A DNA stretch of 54,805 bases from Candidatus Melainabacteria bacterium (GCA_003153555.1 PLZS01000034.1:56774-111578); one strand, 5' to 3'; shown: positions 42,817 to 52,061, counted from the stretch's first letter. Translations and numbers: made by a program. The notes: generated by a model from the letters alone, not told the origin.

Positions 42817-43953
42817 TTAGAACAGTTCGGCAATTATCGAATTACTTACAAGCACACCGCGATCGGTAATTCGCAAAAAGTCATTTTCGATCTCTACAAA
42901 CCCGCCTTCGGTAAGCCTCTCAATCGGCTCTTCGAACTTGTCAAGCAAACTGACACCAAAACAGGTTTCAAAATCGACTAAGTCCAAACCTTTCCGCAGC
43001 CTGAGCCCTAGCATAATCGCTTCTTTCATCCGCGTCTCTCGATCAATTTTTTCTGACGTTTCACAACCGAGATAGTCCTTCATGTACGCAGCGATAGAAC
43101 GCCAGTTGGAACTGCGCACGCCACCTAAGTATCGATGAGCACTAACCCCATAAGCCAAGTATTCACTGTTATTCCAATAGGAAAGATTGTGACGAGACTG
43201 GTGTCCAGGCTTGCAGAAGTTCGAAACTTCGTAATGCTGAAAGCCTGCTTCCCGGGCCGTTTCCAAGAGCAGCAAAAACATTTCCTCATGTGACTGATCG
43301 CCGGGATAATGCGAAGAATCCTTTGGAAATTTCGAATACAGCGGAGAATTATTTGCTAAATGCAGACCGTACGACGAGAAATGCTTGATCTGAGGGTGAG
43401 CCGCACTCAGCTCAAATAGCTGGTTGAGTGAATTTTTCCATGAATCAAGTGATTGAGTCGGCAAGCCGTACATCAAATCGAGACTAATATTTTCGACGCC
43501 ATTTTCCAGGGCGGTAGCAATTCCGTCATAAGCTTGCTTTCTAGTGTGATCGCGTCCAATCGCTTTCAGCTCGTCATCTTGGAAAGACTCAACCCCGATA
43601 GAGAGCCGATTAATACCAAGATCGATCCAGCCTTTGACCTTTTCCGAAGTAATCGCATGTGGTGTCGTCTCTAAATTGACTTCACAATTTTCGTTCGTAC
43701 CAAATTTCTCAAGCAAACGATTGTGAATTAAAGAAAGATTGGAGATGGTGATCAAACCTGGTGTTCCACCGCCATAAAAAACAGAGTCCAACTTTCGACT
43801 TAGGATGTCTGAAGTATCCCTCTGATCAATTTCCTGGCAGACAATTTGGCAATACTCAGTTTCAAGATGGGAAAGACCGGCAAAGGCCGCGAAATCGCAG
43901 AACTCACATTTGTGAGTGCAGAAGGGTATGTGAACGTAGGCGCTTAATGACAT
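42817..43953 (-). CDS. hemW: HemW-like radical SAM protein
   Basis: A 378-residue radical S-adenosylmethionine protein of the HemW/oxygen-independent coproporphyrinogen oxidase-like group, thought to act as a heme chaperone. The N-terminus has AYVHIPFCTHKCEFCDF with the C-x3-C-x2-C iron-sulfur site (Cys 12, 16, 19). The SAM-binding GGGTPGLI follows. Later come INRLSIGVESF and NISLDLMYGLPTQ, typical of the family, then a HemW-like C-terminal domain with GLRLRKGLDL. True HemN has additional residues and longer N-termini, so HemW is the better label. Start ATG at 43953, with no clear ribosome-binding site. Confidence 0.9.
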   Translation of the reverse strand: MSLSAYVHIPFCTHKCEFCDFAAFAGLSHLETEYCQIVCQEIDQRDTSDILSRKLDSVFYGGGTPGLITISNLSLIHNRLLEKFGTNENCEVNLETTPHAITSEKVKGWIDLGINRLSIGVESFQDDELKAIGRDHTRKQAYDGIATALENGVENISLDLMYGLPTQSLDSWKNSLNQLFELSAAHPQIKHFSSYGLHLANNSPLYSKFPKDSSHYPGDQSHEEMFLLLLETAREAGFQHYEVSNFCKPGHQSRHNLSYWNNSEYLAYGVSAHRYLGGVRSSNWRSIAAYMKDYLGCETSEKIDRETRMKEAIMLGLRLRKGLDLVDFETCFGVSLLDKFEEPIERLTEGGFVEIENDFLRITDRGVLVSNSIIAELF

Positions 43954-44028
43954 GAGTACTAACTATTATGCGGCAAAAGTTTAAGTAAAAACGGCAGGCG
44001 TGCGAAGCTCGTCAGTCGAAGTGAGCAT

Positions 44029-44042
44029 GGGTCTCTAGACCC
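44029..44042. repeat. 14-bp near-palindrome
   Basis: GGGTCT-CT-AGACCC is a perfect inverted repeat with a 2-base centre. It lies between hemW and a TPR gene that are transcribed in opposite directions. It might be a small operator; nothing else supports it. Confidence 0.3.
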
Positions 44043-44172
44043 GCCTTGATGGCGATCAGCGGCGGCTGCGAACAGCCAAGCTCAATTTCGATGGCAGTCC
44101 TCGAATAGAATAACCTCGGCTAACATACTAAGAGTTGGACAAGCTTGCTACGATTGAATCACTTAGAGCGCC

Positions 44173-45375
44173 GTGAATATTTTGCTTAACAGTAGTCGCA
44201 AGACATCCCTTTGGCCGTCATTGATAGTCCTTGGACTTATCTACTCAAGCACCAACGCATATGCGACAGCGCAATCTTCCACATCGAGCGGCAACACTGG
44301 AAGCCTTACGCCAGCGACCGATCTGCTCAGACAAAAGTCTGCTGAAGGACTGATTCAAAAGACACCATTGAATGGTGCCTTGAAAAACAATGCTGGACCG
44401 AGTGTGACGCGCAAACCGCCGTTGATTAGACCAGCCAGGAAGCCGGTTGAACTTACGTCGGAGGAAAGAGCGCAAGACTTTCTCGGTGACTTCGATTCAG
44501 TCGTCAAGGTCGTGAAGCAAGACAGCGCCTCCGGCGACCTTAAAGCCATAGGAGATCTGCTGATCAGCTTCAGGCGCCAAGTCACAGACCATCCCGCAGA
44601 TCCATTGCTGCGCAGGAAATTAGGTGCATATCTTTTTCTGGCTGGAGACTATGAGGGTGCTTCAACGGAGATCAAAAGAGCGATTTCACTCAGTCCTGAT
44701 GATTATGTTTCTCACACTTTATTAGCTTGCATTTACGACGACGTTGGCGCAAGGGAATCAGCGACTGCTGAATTTCGTCGAGCCATGGAATTATCTCCTG
44801 ATGCATCAGATGTACACGTTTTGTATGCGGACAGCCTGGCATACCACGGCGATGTCTCTGAATCAATTGGCGAATATCGGAAAGCGATCGCAATTAAACC
44901 TACGGCTGAAGCTTACGCCGGTCTCGCTGAAGCTTTGCTTAGCGCGCACGACAATATCGGTGCAGTAAAAGCGGCGCGTCAAGGGGTTTCAGTCGAACCC
45001 AGTTCGGCCAAAGCGCATGTTGCTTTGACCAAAGCTTTACTGCTGTCGGGTAATCCTCAGTCAGCGATTCGCACAGCCCGTCAGGCCGTTTTGCTAAACC
45101 CAGCCTCGGCTGACAGTCATATAGCGTTGGGTCGTGCGCTGCATGCGAAAAATAATTTGAATGGTGCCGTCGAAGAATTTAAGCAAGCTGTGGCCTTGGA
45201 TCCCCTTAACGCACAAGCCAGAAATGACCTTGGTTATGCGCTTTACGGTAAAGGAGATATCTTTTTGGCCATCTCCGAGCTGCGTCTTGCATTGCGTATC
45301 AACCCACATTTGAGCGAAGCGAGGAACAACCTGGAAATAGCTATCCATGGGCTTTCTGGCGAAAAGCATAAATAA
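44173..45375 (+). CDS. Secreted TPR-repeat protein
   Basis: A 400-residue protein with an N-terminal signal (basic, hydrophobic around residues 13-26). A Pro/Lys-rich linker follows, then a series of TPRs from about residue 140 to the C-terminus. Clear units include FLAGDYEGASTEIKRAISLSPDD, HGDVSESIGEYRKAIAIKP and KNNLNGAVEEFKQAVALDP. It probably works as a scaffold in the periplasm or envelope. The start is GTG with weak support. A secretin gene follows 170 bases later on the same strand, so it may be an assembly partner of it (TPR pilotins such as PilF are known), but this is inference. Confidence 0.75.
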   Translation: MNILLNSSRKTSLWPSLIVLGLIYSSTNAYATAQSSTSSGNTGSLTPATDLLRQKSAEGLIQKTPLNGALKNNAGPSVTRKPPLIRPARKPVELTSEERAQDFLGDFDSVVKVVKQDSASGDLKAIGDLLISFRRQVTDHPADPLLRRKLGAYLFLAGDYEGASTEIKRAISLSPDDYVSHTLLACIYDDVGARESATAEFRRAMELSPDASDVHVLYADSLAYHGDVSESIGEYRKAIAIKPTAEAYAGLAEALLSAHDNIGAVKAARQGVSVEPSSAKAHVALTKALLLSGNPQSAIRTARQAVLLNPASADSHIALGRALHAKNNLNGAVEEFKQAVALDPLNAQARNDLGYALYGKGDIFLAISELRLALRINPHLSEARNNLEIAIHGLSGEKHK

Positions 45376-45473
45376 CCGCATTTGGTACCACTCGGTTGAA
45401 AAGCGATTTAACTTAGCTAATAATTGCTACAAAACGGCACCAGATACGGCGACAATGCTCTCTGTAAGAGCGG

Positions 45474-45497
45474 CCACGTTGCAATTTGGAAACGTGG
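45474..45497 (+). promoter_or_regulatory. Inverted repeat before the secretin gene
   Basis: CCACGTT (45474-45480) and AACGTGG (45491-45497) flank GCAATTTGGA. The element lies 48 bases before the secretin start and overlaps a possible TTGGAA/TATATT promoter with short spacing. It may be an operator or leader hairpin. Confidence 0.3.
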
Positions 45498-45545
45498 GGG
45501 TAAAATTATATTGGTGACAAATCTGGAAACGCCTGTAAGGGCACG

Positions 45546-47783
45546 ATGAATCAAAGAAAAAATCGACGTAGATCCAGACAACTAAACAAGCTGAACGATG
45601 CCGCTCTAGCACTGAGCGTGGTATCAGTATTATTATCATCGTTGCCAGTTGAAGCTCAATCTGTAAATCCGAACATCCCGATCGCTCCGGCGGCTCCGAG
45701 CGTTGACACTACTCCCGGTGCGACGAATCCTACTGTTCCGCCAAATCCACCGCCGAGCGTGGCCAACCCAGCAATCTCAAAGACTAGCAACGGCGGCTCT
45801 TCAACGCTTTCATTTAGCTCAGCAGACGCTGCGACCCAAGCAAATCCGTCGACTGTTTCAGCGCCACCAGCGAAAGAAGCAGCAGATCCAGCTGTAACAC
45901 AAAATCCGGTCGCAGCCAATGAAAAGGATAGTCGAGGCAGTTCCAGCGGAAGCGGAATCTCGATCGCCCAGAGCAATCCCACACCAGCTCAAACCAGACG
46001 AAATCCCATTCCTGGTGTTGTTGGCACGGTCAATATCCGCAAGTCATTTAAGTTGTTTGCCAACGAACAACTTATCCACAACATGAGTTTTAGAGACACC
46101 CCAGTGAGAGAAGTGGTGGCAGAGCTAGCCCGCCGCGGCAATTTAAATATCCTTATTGATAAATCTGTTGCCGGCAAGATCACAGGTGAACTGCGCGATG
46201 TTACTTTGAACGAAGCTATGGATAGTGTTCTAGCCGCAGCTGGTTTGCAAAGCCGCACCCTCGACAACAATACTGTGATCGTGGCCACGTTGCAGGCCAT
46301 GGTGCAACTTGGATTAAATCGCCCCATGGCTCGAGCCTTCAAACTAAGCTACGCGCACCCGTATGACGTAGCAATGATTCTGCATGCGTCGATTTTCAAC
46401 AAAGGCATGCTTCCCGATTACAATTCCCAATTCAGAAGAAGAAGCAGCAATGAAACGACGGATACCACTGACAGCGGTAGAGCTCGTAAGGCAGGCGGAC
46501 TGCAGCCAGAGGGTGACGTCTCGACGGAGAACCATAACACGAACGGGGAGAGCGACAAATCCAGCAGTGAAATGGACAGCTCGCAAACTAATAGACCGGA
46601 TGTGAATCGCACCGTTCGCGGTTCTAGTAGAAGTCAGACTCAAGAAGGTGTGGGCTTCAACAACGCCGCCACCGATCCCGGTTCGCAGCAGATTCGTTCT
46701 TTCCAAGAAATCAATTCTGATTACATCGTTGAACAAAACGGTGGTGGTGCCATCGTCATACCAGATTCGAAGAACAGACAAATTCTAGTCGTCGGCACCC
46801 AGGAAGACATCAATATCGCCGAAGAATCGATCAAATTGCTGGATCGTCGACCGAAGCAAGTACACATCCAAGCTTCATTGATCGAATTGACGAATCAAGG
46901 TATCCGTCAGCTAGGCGCTACTCTAAATGTCCAGGGTCAAGGGGCCTCTTCGTCAATCCTCGGCAACGCCAGGGCACCGCTAATTCAATACTTACCTGGT
47001 CTGGGAAGCGGGCTGGCTGCACCATTTACCGATGTAACACCGAGTAGTCCGGGCACAGCCTTTACGGGTTTGGTCGGTTCATTGTTACCAGTTGCCCCTT
47101 CAATCGCGGGGATTCAAGCCTCTCAGTTTGCGCAAAGCGCCTTTAACTTCCTAACCGCCGGTAGTGGCGCAGGCGGCAAGGCAAACATTGCCACGATACC
47201 GACCGCCCTCAACTTAGACCTTCAACTCTTGTTGCAAACGAACAAGGCCAAAATTGTAGCCAACCCAAGTGTGGTCGTCGTCGATGACACCGAAACACTG
47301 ATCACAATCGCCAGCGAAGTCGTTCATAAAGTGACATCCACAGTCAGTTTAGGTGTGGTCACAACAAACGTTGAACTGACCAAAGCGGGAATTTTCTTGA
47401 ACGTGCTGCCTAAGATCACCGAGGATGGTTTCATCACCATGCGTTTGCGTCCACAAGTTTCGACTCCTTTAGGACCTCCGCAAACGTTTGGATCGAGCAG
47501 CAGTCCAACTATCGTAACGCTCCTGAACATACGCGAAATCATGTCGCAAGAGGTACGGATCAAAGATGGGCAAACTCTTGTCTTGGGCGGCTTGTTCTCC
47601 GAACAGGAAGCAGCTCAATTGGCAAAAGTTCCTTACTTGGCTGAGGCACCGATTCTCGGAGCGTTGTTTCGGAATAGCTTGAAGGGACGAAATCGATCTG
47701 AGTTGATGTTACTTTTGACACCGAAAATCGTAGAAGACGAACCAACTTCAATCACCGACTCACAGACTTCACCAACGATGTAA
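45546..47783 (+). CDS. Secretin-family outer membrane channel (PilQ/GspD-like)
   Basis: A 745-residue protein that would form an outer membrane pore for type IV pilus or type II secretion-like export. A basic N-terminus and hydrophobic segment (about 19-36) suggest a signal peptide. A Pro/Ala/Ser-rich linker follows. A secretin N-terminal/STN-like domain is at about 170-250 (NMSFRDTPVREVVAELARRG). A poorly conserved insertion at about 297-381 is Ser/Asn/Arg-rich. N1-type repeat KQVHIQASLIELTNQGIRQLG precedes the C-terminal secretin domain (about 568-730), which contains IVANPSVVVVDD and VRIKDGQTLVLGGLFSEQE, with TPKIVED near the end. No pilus ATPase, pilin or GspE-like gene is in the window. 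The TPR gene 170 bases upstream may be a pilotin-like partner. Confidence 0.88.
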   Translation: MNQRKNRRRSRQLNKLNDAALALSVVSVLLSSLPVEAQSVNPNIPIAPAAPSVDTTPGATNPTVPPNPPPSVANPAISKTSNGGSSTLSFSSADAATQANPSTVSAPPAKEAADPAVTQNPVAANEKDSRGSSSGSGISIAQSNPTPAQTRRNPIPGVVGTVNIRKSFKLFANEQLIHNMSFRDTPVREVVAELARRGNLNILIDKSVAGKITGELRDVTLNEAMDSVLAAAGLQSRTLDNNTVIVATLQAMVQLGLNRPMARAFKLSYAHPYDVAMILHASIFNKGMLPDYNSQFRRRSSNETTDTTDSGRARKAGGLQPEGDVSTENHNTNGESDKSSSEMDSSQTNRPDVNRTVRGSSRSQTQEGVGFNNAATDPGSQQIRSFQEINSDYIVEQNGGGAIVIPDSKNRQILVVGTQEDINIAEESIKLLDRRPKQVHIQASLIELTNQGIRQLGATLNVQGQGASSSILGNARAPLIQYLPGLGSGLAAPFTDVTPSSPGTAFTGLVGSLLPVAPSIAGIQASQFAQSAFNFLTAGSGAGGKANIATIPTALNLDLQLLLQTNKAKIVANPSVVVVDDTETLITIASEVVHKVTSTVSLGVVTTNVELTKAGIFLNVLPKITEDGFITMRLRPQVSTPLGPPQTFGSSSSPTIVTLLNIREIMSQEVRIKDGQTLVLGGLFSEQEAAQLAKVPYLAEAPILGALFRNSLKGRNRSELMLLLTPKIVEDEPTSITDSQTSPTM

Positions 47784-47832
47784 TCCTGGGAGCGCCAGAT
47801 AAATAATCGCCGTCGAAGTCAAAGTGAGAGCG

Positions 47833-48321
47833 CTACCTACTTCTTTTAGTGGCGTTCGCTGCTAACTTCTTGCCTTGGGCAAATGGTTTGATCAACTGAG
47901 CGATGGATAGATGGATAGAGCCTTCCATTTTGGAGTAAGCAGTCTCGCCCATCGTCGCTTTCAATGCGGTTGGGGCACCATAATAGACGCCTGCACAGAG
48001 CGCTGCCACAACAGCCACGTTGCGCGCAAGACGCAGGTAGCTGAAGGTTCGTCTTGACTTAACGAATTTGCATTCGCTTGCCGCGGCTTCATCATCTTTT
48101 GGAAAATATTGCTCCATATCGGCATAGAGCACCTTTTTCTCGGGCGCCCACTTTTGTTTCGAGTTGACGGACGGAATGAAACGCTTGCAAGAAGCGCATA
48201 CACTACGCGCTTTTCGCTCTTGCTGATGACCGCAGCGAGGGCAAGCCAGCATCCCAGCAGATTCGATTTTTTCCATTTCGATTTCGTAAGCAGATTCCGA
48301 AATGAACAGATTCTCCCCCAT
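47833..48321 (-). CDS. Zinc-ribbon single-pass membrane protein
   Basis: A 162-residue protein. A four-cysteine zinc ribbon is at about 26-49 (CPRC ... CASC). A hydrophobic segment at about residues 105-123 (VAVVAALCAGVYYGA) would cross the membrane, and a basic tail (KKLAANATKRSR) follows. The ATG at 48321 has GAGGA 5 bases upstream; a longer frame to 48408 has no such site. The layout resembles the tail-anchored, zinc-ribbon kinases in this window, minus the kinase domain. Function is unknown. It ends close to the convergent secretin gene. Confidence 0.6.
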   Translation of the reverse strand: MGENLFISESAYEIEMEKIESAGMLACPRCGHQQERKARSVCASCKRFIPSVNSKQKWAPEKKVLYADMEQYFPKDDEAAASECKFVKSRRTFSYLRLARNVAVVAALCAGVYYGAPTALKATMGETAYSKMEGSIHLSIAQLIKPFAQGKKLAANATKRSR

Positions 48322-48450
48322 CTCATTCCTCGCCTTTTGCAGAACTGCCGGAAGATGGGCGCAGTGCATAACTACCCCATCCTTAGATGAAGCAAAATAT
48401 AAAACCACGAAGCCTTATTGTCAAGAGAATTTTATCTCTCAGGGTCCATA

Positions 48451-48494
48451 CTACAGTGACCGATTTAGCAAGATTTCGAGGTTGTTCAACATCC
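48451..48494 (-). pseudogene. Degenerate second copy of the glmS 3' end
   Basis: The minus strand reads DVEQPRNLAKSVTV, matching the glmS C-terminus DVDQPRNLAKSVTV (49629-49672). At DNA level 37 of 44 bases match, and most differences fall at third codon positions, so the reading frame kept its meaning while diverging. Sequence on both sides is unrelated to glmS, and no stop follows at the homologous place. It sits 40 bases beyond the end of the HETGH peptidase gene, in the same orientation as the real glmS end. Confidence 0.8.
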
Positions 48495-48533
48495 GGGCGC
48501 GGGCATCTTGCCGGCACGAGGTTGCCCGAAGGT

Positions 48534-49610
48534 CTATCTGAGCAGTCGTTTCATGATGACACAACAATTGGGAAAAGTGGTTGTGATGTCGTTCGGGAGC
48601 TCAAGGGGGAGATTAGCCGTTTGCATTATGCATTTGTCGAACAACTCGGCGAATGTTTCAGATGGTCCGGCATTGCCTGCCTGTAGGTAGTATTTAAGTT
48701 TTGGCCGCTGCGCATCAGCGAGTCTTGCGCAATCAGCTTCGTAGGCTGCACGAAAGGCAGGATCACGAGAATAGTAATTAAGCACTTTGTCGTAAGCATG
48801 ACCGGTTTCATGCAAAGTCGTCTCCAGGCGGTGACCGCGCTCTGACAACACTCCGTCTGATGTGCGCAGGGCTCGCTCTGCGATCAGGATTTTATTGTGT
48901 TTCAGAGAATAGGTACCGGCCACATATCTGAAGTCCAACCCCGGGCCCCAGCCGCGCGCTTTTGCGTCAACCAGGGCGGGATCATAGTCAACCAGAGTCG
49001 AACAGATTATCCAGCGGATTCCGGCTTCGTCTATCTGCTGTTTTATCCTCAACGGCATGGCTGCCACCGCTGTCGATACCGCCTTATAGACGTTGTCAGT
49101 TTCTGCACTTCTTTGCTGGATAGTAATCAAAGACAAATCATACGGAGTCGGCTGAAGCATCGGGCCGGGTTTAACACTTCCGCGAGTGGCGGTTTCGCTC
49201 AATTTTGCTTTACCTGGATCCACTTCGACTGCATTACTTTGATTTGACTGCGCGGGGGCAGAGTTAGCTTGCTCAGCCCTCGCTTGCAAAGATTTGGTCA
49301 GCCAAGCGATCGCTCGATCACACTGCGCGGCCGTGACAGGATCCTTCGCAAGTGTCCTGGCCAACTGGTAATGCTCAAGAGCCCAGCGCTTGCGATCCAG
49401 CTTCAAAAAGGCATTGGCACGACAATACATAGCTTCGCAATCGCCGGCCAGCTCGTTGTGCAGCTTCTCATCGAGCAAATGAGCAGCTCTCCGATAGTCT
49501 CCGCTTTTGTATGCGGCAATTCCGGCGGTAGCAGCTTCACTGTAAGACCATACTGGTGCGCTGAAAAAAGCAAGACAAAAGATTGAAGCAGACAAACTAA
49601 ATTGTCTCAA
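48534..49610 (-). CDS. Secreted HETGH metallopeptidase-like protein
   Basis: A 358-residue protein with a signal peptide (hydrophobic about 5-22). TPR-like helices follow (YKSGDYRRAAHLLDEKL). A Gln/Asn/Ser/Ala-rich linker is at about 112-155. The C-terminal domain (about 190-330) has the zinc motif HETGH at 267-271, and a downstream E318-T-F-A-E whose Glu is placed like the third zinc ligand. This recalls the anthrax lethal-factor-like/Pro-Pro endopeptidase M34 fold, where H-E-x-G-H is followed by E-x-F-A-E. Catalysis is inferred from motif only. The start is TTG, only 12 bases after the glmS stop. A 44-bp copy of the glmS end flanks the gene on its other side, suggesting insertion beside glmS. 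Confidence 0.65.
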   Translation of the reverse strand: MRQFSLSASIFCLAFFSAPVWSYSEAATAGIAAYKSGDYRRAAHLLDEKLHNELAGDCEAMYCRANAFLKLDRKRWALEHYQLARTLAKDPVTAAQCDRAIAWLTKSLQARAEQANSAPAQSNQSNAVEVDPGKAKLSETATRGSVKPGPMLQPTPYDLSLITIQQRSAETDNVYKAVSTAVAAMPLRIKQQIDEAGIRWIICSTLVDYDPALVDAKARGWGPGLDFRYVAGTYSLKHNKILIAERALRTSDGVLSERGHRLETTLHETGHAYDKVLNYYSRDPAFRAAYEADCARLADAQRPKLKYYLQAGNAGPSETFAELFDKCIMQTANLPLELPNDITTTFPNCCVIMKRLLR

Positions 49611-49622
49611 TCTTGCACCCAG

Positions 49623-51491
49623 CTACTCTACAGTGACCGATTTGGCGAGGTTTCGCGGCTGGTCGACATCCTTACCAAGATAGTCAGCGATGTAATAAGA
49701 CATCAACTGCATCGGCAAGACGGTGAGCAGTGGACTAAACAATTCTTCCACAGCCGGAATCGTGAACACGGTGTCGAACATCTTTGCCACTTGTTCATCA
49801 CCTTCAACTGCCACAGCGATCATCTGAGCGTTTCTTGCTCGTGCTTCCTGAGCATTTGAAAGTGTTTTCTCGTAAACAACGCCTGGCACCACAACTGTCA
49901 CGACTGGCACGTTGGCGTCCAGAACCGCGATTGGGCCATGCTTCAACTCACCGGCTGCATAACCTGAAGCGTGGATGTAGGACAACTCCTTCAATTTCAA
50001 CGCTCCTTCAAGAGCTGTTGGGAAGTTCAGACCTCGTCCAATGAAAACTACGTCATGAGCTTCTGCGTACTTCAAAGAAGACTTACGGATCTCGACTTCC
50101 TTGGCCAGGATTCTTTCTTGCAACATGGGAATCGTGTTCAATGTAGTTTTCAATTGCAGCGCTCGCTCAGGCGTGACAGCGCCACGAACCTCGGCAAGAT
50201 AAATGGCAAGCAAGTAAAAACTAGTCAGCTGGGCGACATAGGTCTTGGTCGCTGCCACCGAAACTTCGATACCGCACTCGGTGACGATCAAATTCGGAGT
50301 TATTTGACCAAGATGTGAATCTGGTCGGTTCGTAATACCGAGAGTGTACGATCCGCGTAACTTAGCTTCAGTCAAAGCGGCGATCGTATCGGCGGTTTCG
50401 CCGGATTGACTGACAGCGATTGTGAGGGTCTTCTCGTTTACCAACATTCTACGACCGCGAATTTCAGACGCGATTTCAACATCGACTGGAATTGAGCAAA
50501 GATCTTCGAGCAGATATTTGCCGACGAGTCCGGCATGATAGGCGGTTCCGCAAGCAACTATGTGGATGCGTTCAAAGGCTTTGATCTCTTCGTCAGTGAA
50601 ATTGAGTCCGTAACTGGGGGTTTCGTCACCATTATGAGTGACAACAAAATTGACTGGCTTGTTAGCGTGCGACATGTACTTACCGATTGTCTTGCGCAGT
50701 ACAAGCGGTTGTTCGTGAATTTCTTTGAGCAAGAAATGTTTGTAGCCGCCCTTGTCGATGATATAAGGATTGCTTTCCATCGAGACAGGTTTGCGGAAAA
50801 CTTCCTTGCCATCAAAGTCGAAAAGTCGAGCACCGCTGGCTGAAATTTCAGCGACTTCACTTTGTTCGAGTTTGAGAATTTTGTTTGTGTATTGACGAAC
50901 AGCCATGCTGTCCGATGCGAGAAAACTCTCATGTTCGCCAAGTCCAATCGCCAGCGAGTAGTGACGATTGACCGCGTAAATCTTGTCTGGGTGCCGTTGA
51001 CAGACGATCCCCAGTGCATATGCACCTTGCAATTTAGCTACTGATCGCAAAATTGCCTGGAGCAAATCTTGATCTACTTTGTATTCGTATGACACCAAAT
51101 GTGCCACTACTTCAGTGTCAGTTTCAGAGTTAAAAACGTAACCTTTTTTGATCAGATCTTCGCGAAGCTCTTCGTGGTTTTCAATAATTCCGTTATGAAC
51201 AACGGCTATGGTGCCAGTGGAATCCATGTGGGGATGAGCGTTCTGATCGTTGGGAACGCCATGGGTGGCCCAACGTGTGTGACCGATACCAACGGTTGCC
51301 GCAGGTTTTTTGGTCAAAAGCAAAGCTTCTAGATTCGAAAGTTTGCCTGCCGCTTTCATCACTGAAAGTTGCCCGTCTTCGATGACTGCAACTCCAGCGG
51401 AATCATAGCCGCGATATTCCAAACATCTAAGTTCGGATAGTAATACCGGTGCCGCCTGGGCTGGTCCGAGATAACCAACTATTCCACACAT
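49623..51491 (-). CDS. glmS: Glutamine-fructose-6-phosphate aminotransferase (isomerising)
   Basis: A 622-residue cytosolic enzyme that makes glucosamine-6-phosphate for peptidoglycan. The N-terminus starts MCGIVGYLG, giving the nucleophilic Cys after Met removal, and the glutaminase domain follows (HTRWATHG). Two SIS isomerase domains follow (SQSGETADT; VFIGRGLNFPTALEGALKLKELSY). The C-terminus ends KSVTVE. AGGAGGT lies 7 bases before the ATG and overlaps the frr stop codon, so translation is probably coupled. No glmS ribozyme is visible upstream. The gene adjoins the translation operon, which is unusual, and its 3' end is duplicated at 48451-48494. Confidence 0.97.
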   Translation of the reverse strand: MCGIVGYLGPAQAAPVLLSELRCLEYRGYDSAGVAVIEDGQLSVMKAAGKLSNLEALLLTKKPAATVGIGHTRWATHGVPNDQNAHPHMDSTGTIAVVHNGIIENHEELREDLIKKGYVFNSETDTEVVAHLVSYEYKVDQDLLQAILRSVAKLQGAYALGIVCQRHPDKIYAVNRHYSLAIGLGEHESFLASDSMAVRQYTNKILKLEQSEVAEISASGARLFDFDGKEVFRKPVSMESNPYIIDKGGYKHFLLKEIHEQPLVLRKTIGKYMSHANKPVNFVVTHNGDETPSYGLNFTDEEIKAFERIHIVACGTAYHAGLVGKYLLEDLCSIPVDVEIASEIRGRRMLVNEKTLTIAVSQSGETADTIAALTEAKLRGSYTLGITNRPDSHLGQITPNLIVTECGIEVSVAATKTYVAQLTSFYLLAIYLAEVRGAVTPERALQLKTTLNTIPMLQERILAKEVEIRKSSLKYAEAHDVVFIGRGLNFPTALEGALKLKELSYIHASGYAAGELKHGPIAVLDANVPVVTVVVPGVVYEKTLSNAQEARARNAQMIAVAVEGDEQVAKMFDTVFTIPAVEELFSPLLTVLPMQLMSYYIADYLGKDVDQPRNLAKSVTVE

Positions 51492-51503
51492 TGTTAGAAC
51501 CTC

Positions 51504-52061
51504 CTAGACGTCCATGACTTCAGTTTCTTTTTCGTGGATGAGCTTATCAATTTCTTTGATGTTCTTATCGGTGACTTTTTGCAGAGACTCCTCTCTGCGC
51601 TTGATCTCGTCTTCGGACACACCTTCGCCTTTTTGTTTCTTGATGTGGTCAGCGCTATCACGGCGAACATTGCGCACCGCAACTCGGCACTCTTCACCGT
51701 ATTTTTTAACGACCTTGACCAACTCTTTGCGCCTATCTTCGGTCAACGTCGGTATAGAAATCCTAATGACGGAACCATCGCTGTTTGGTGTCAAGCCTAA
51801 CCCTGATTTATGTATTGCTTGCTCTATATCTTTGAGTCCGCTCTTATCATAAGGTTGAATCAAAAGCGAGCGACCGTCAGGAGTAGAAATATTGGCCAGA
51901 CCTTTTAAGGCAGTGGGCGTTCCGTAGTAATCAACTTCAACCCGATCAAGCAAGGCTGGATTAGCCCGTCCAGTGCGGATCGTCTGCAGTTCTTGCTGCA
52001 AATTAGCGATCGCCTTTTTCATTCTGTCTTCGGCATCAACAATAAAATCACCGCTGGTCAT
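51504..52061 (-). CDS. frr: Ribosome recycling factor
   Basis: A 185-residue factor that, with EF-G, splits post-termination ribosomes. Typical features are seen: [24 protein letters not shown] (about 30-53), then [30 protein letters not shown] and RNVRRDS. Its ATG overlaps the pyrH stop in an ATGA junction, and GGAGG lies 5-6 bases upstream, inside the end of pyrH. The normal length is 185. Downstream is glmS at 12 bases. Confidence 0.97.
   Translation of the reverse strand: MTSGDFIVDAEDRMKKAIANLQQELQTIRTGRANPALLDRVEVDYYGTPTALKGLANISTPDGRSLLIQPYDKSGLKDIEQAIHKSGLGLTPNSDGSVIRISIPTLTEDRRKELVKVVKKYGEECRVAVRNVRRDSADHIKKQKGEGVSEDEIKRREESLQKVTDKNIKEIDKLIHEKETEVMDV

Noticed and set aside
42651..42833. 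Small Arg-rich minus-strand frame
   Set aside because: It comes from an Arg-coding repeat-like stretch without a ribosome-binding site.
48451..48494. Tn7-type attachment site beside glmS
   Set aside because: Tn7 recognises the glmS end but inserts downstream and does not duplicate 44 bases of coding sequence; no tns genes are present.
51492..51503. glmS ribozyme
   Set aside because: Only 12 bases lie between frr and glmS, too short for the ribozyme.
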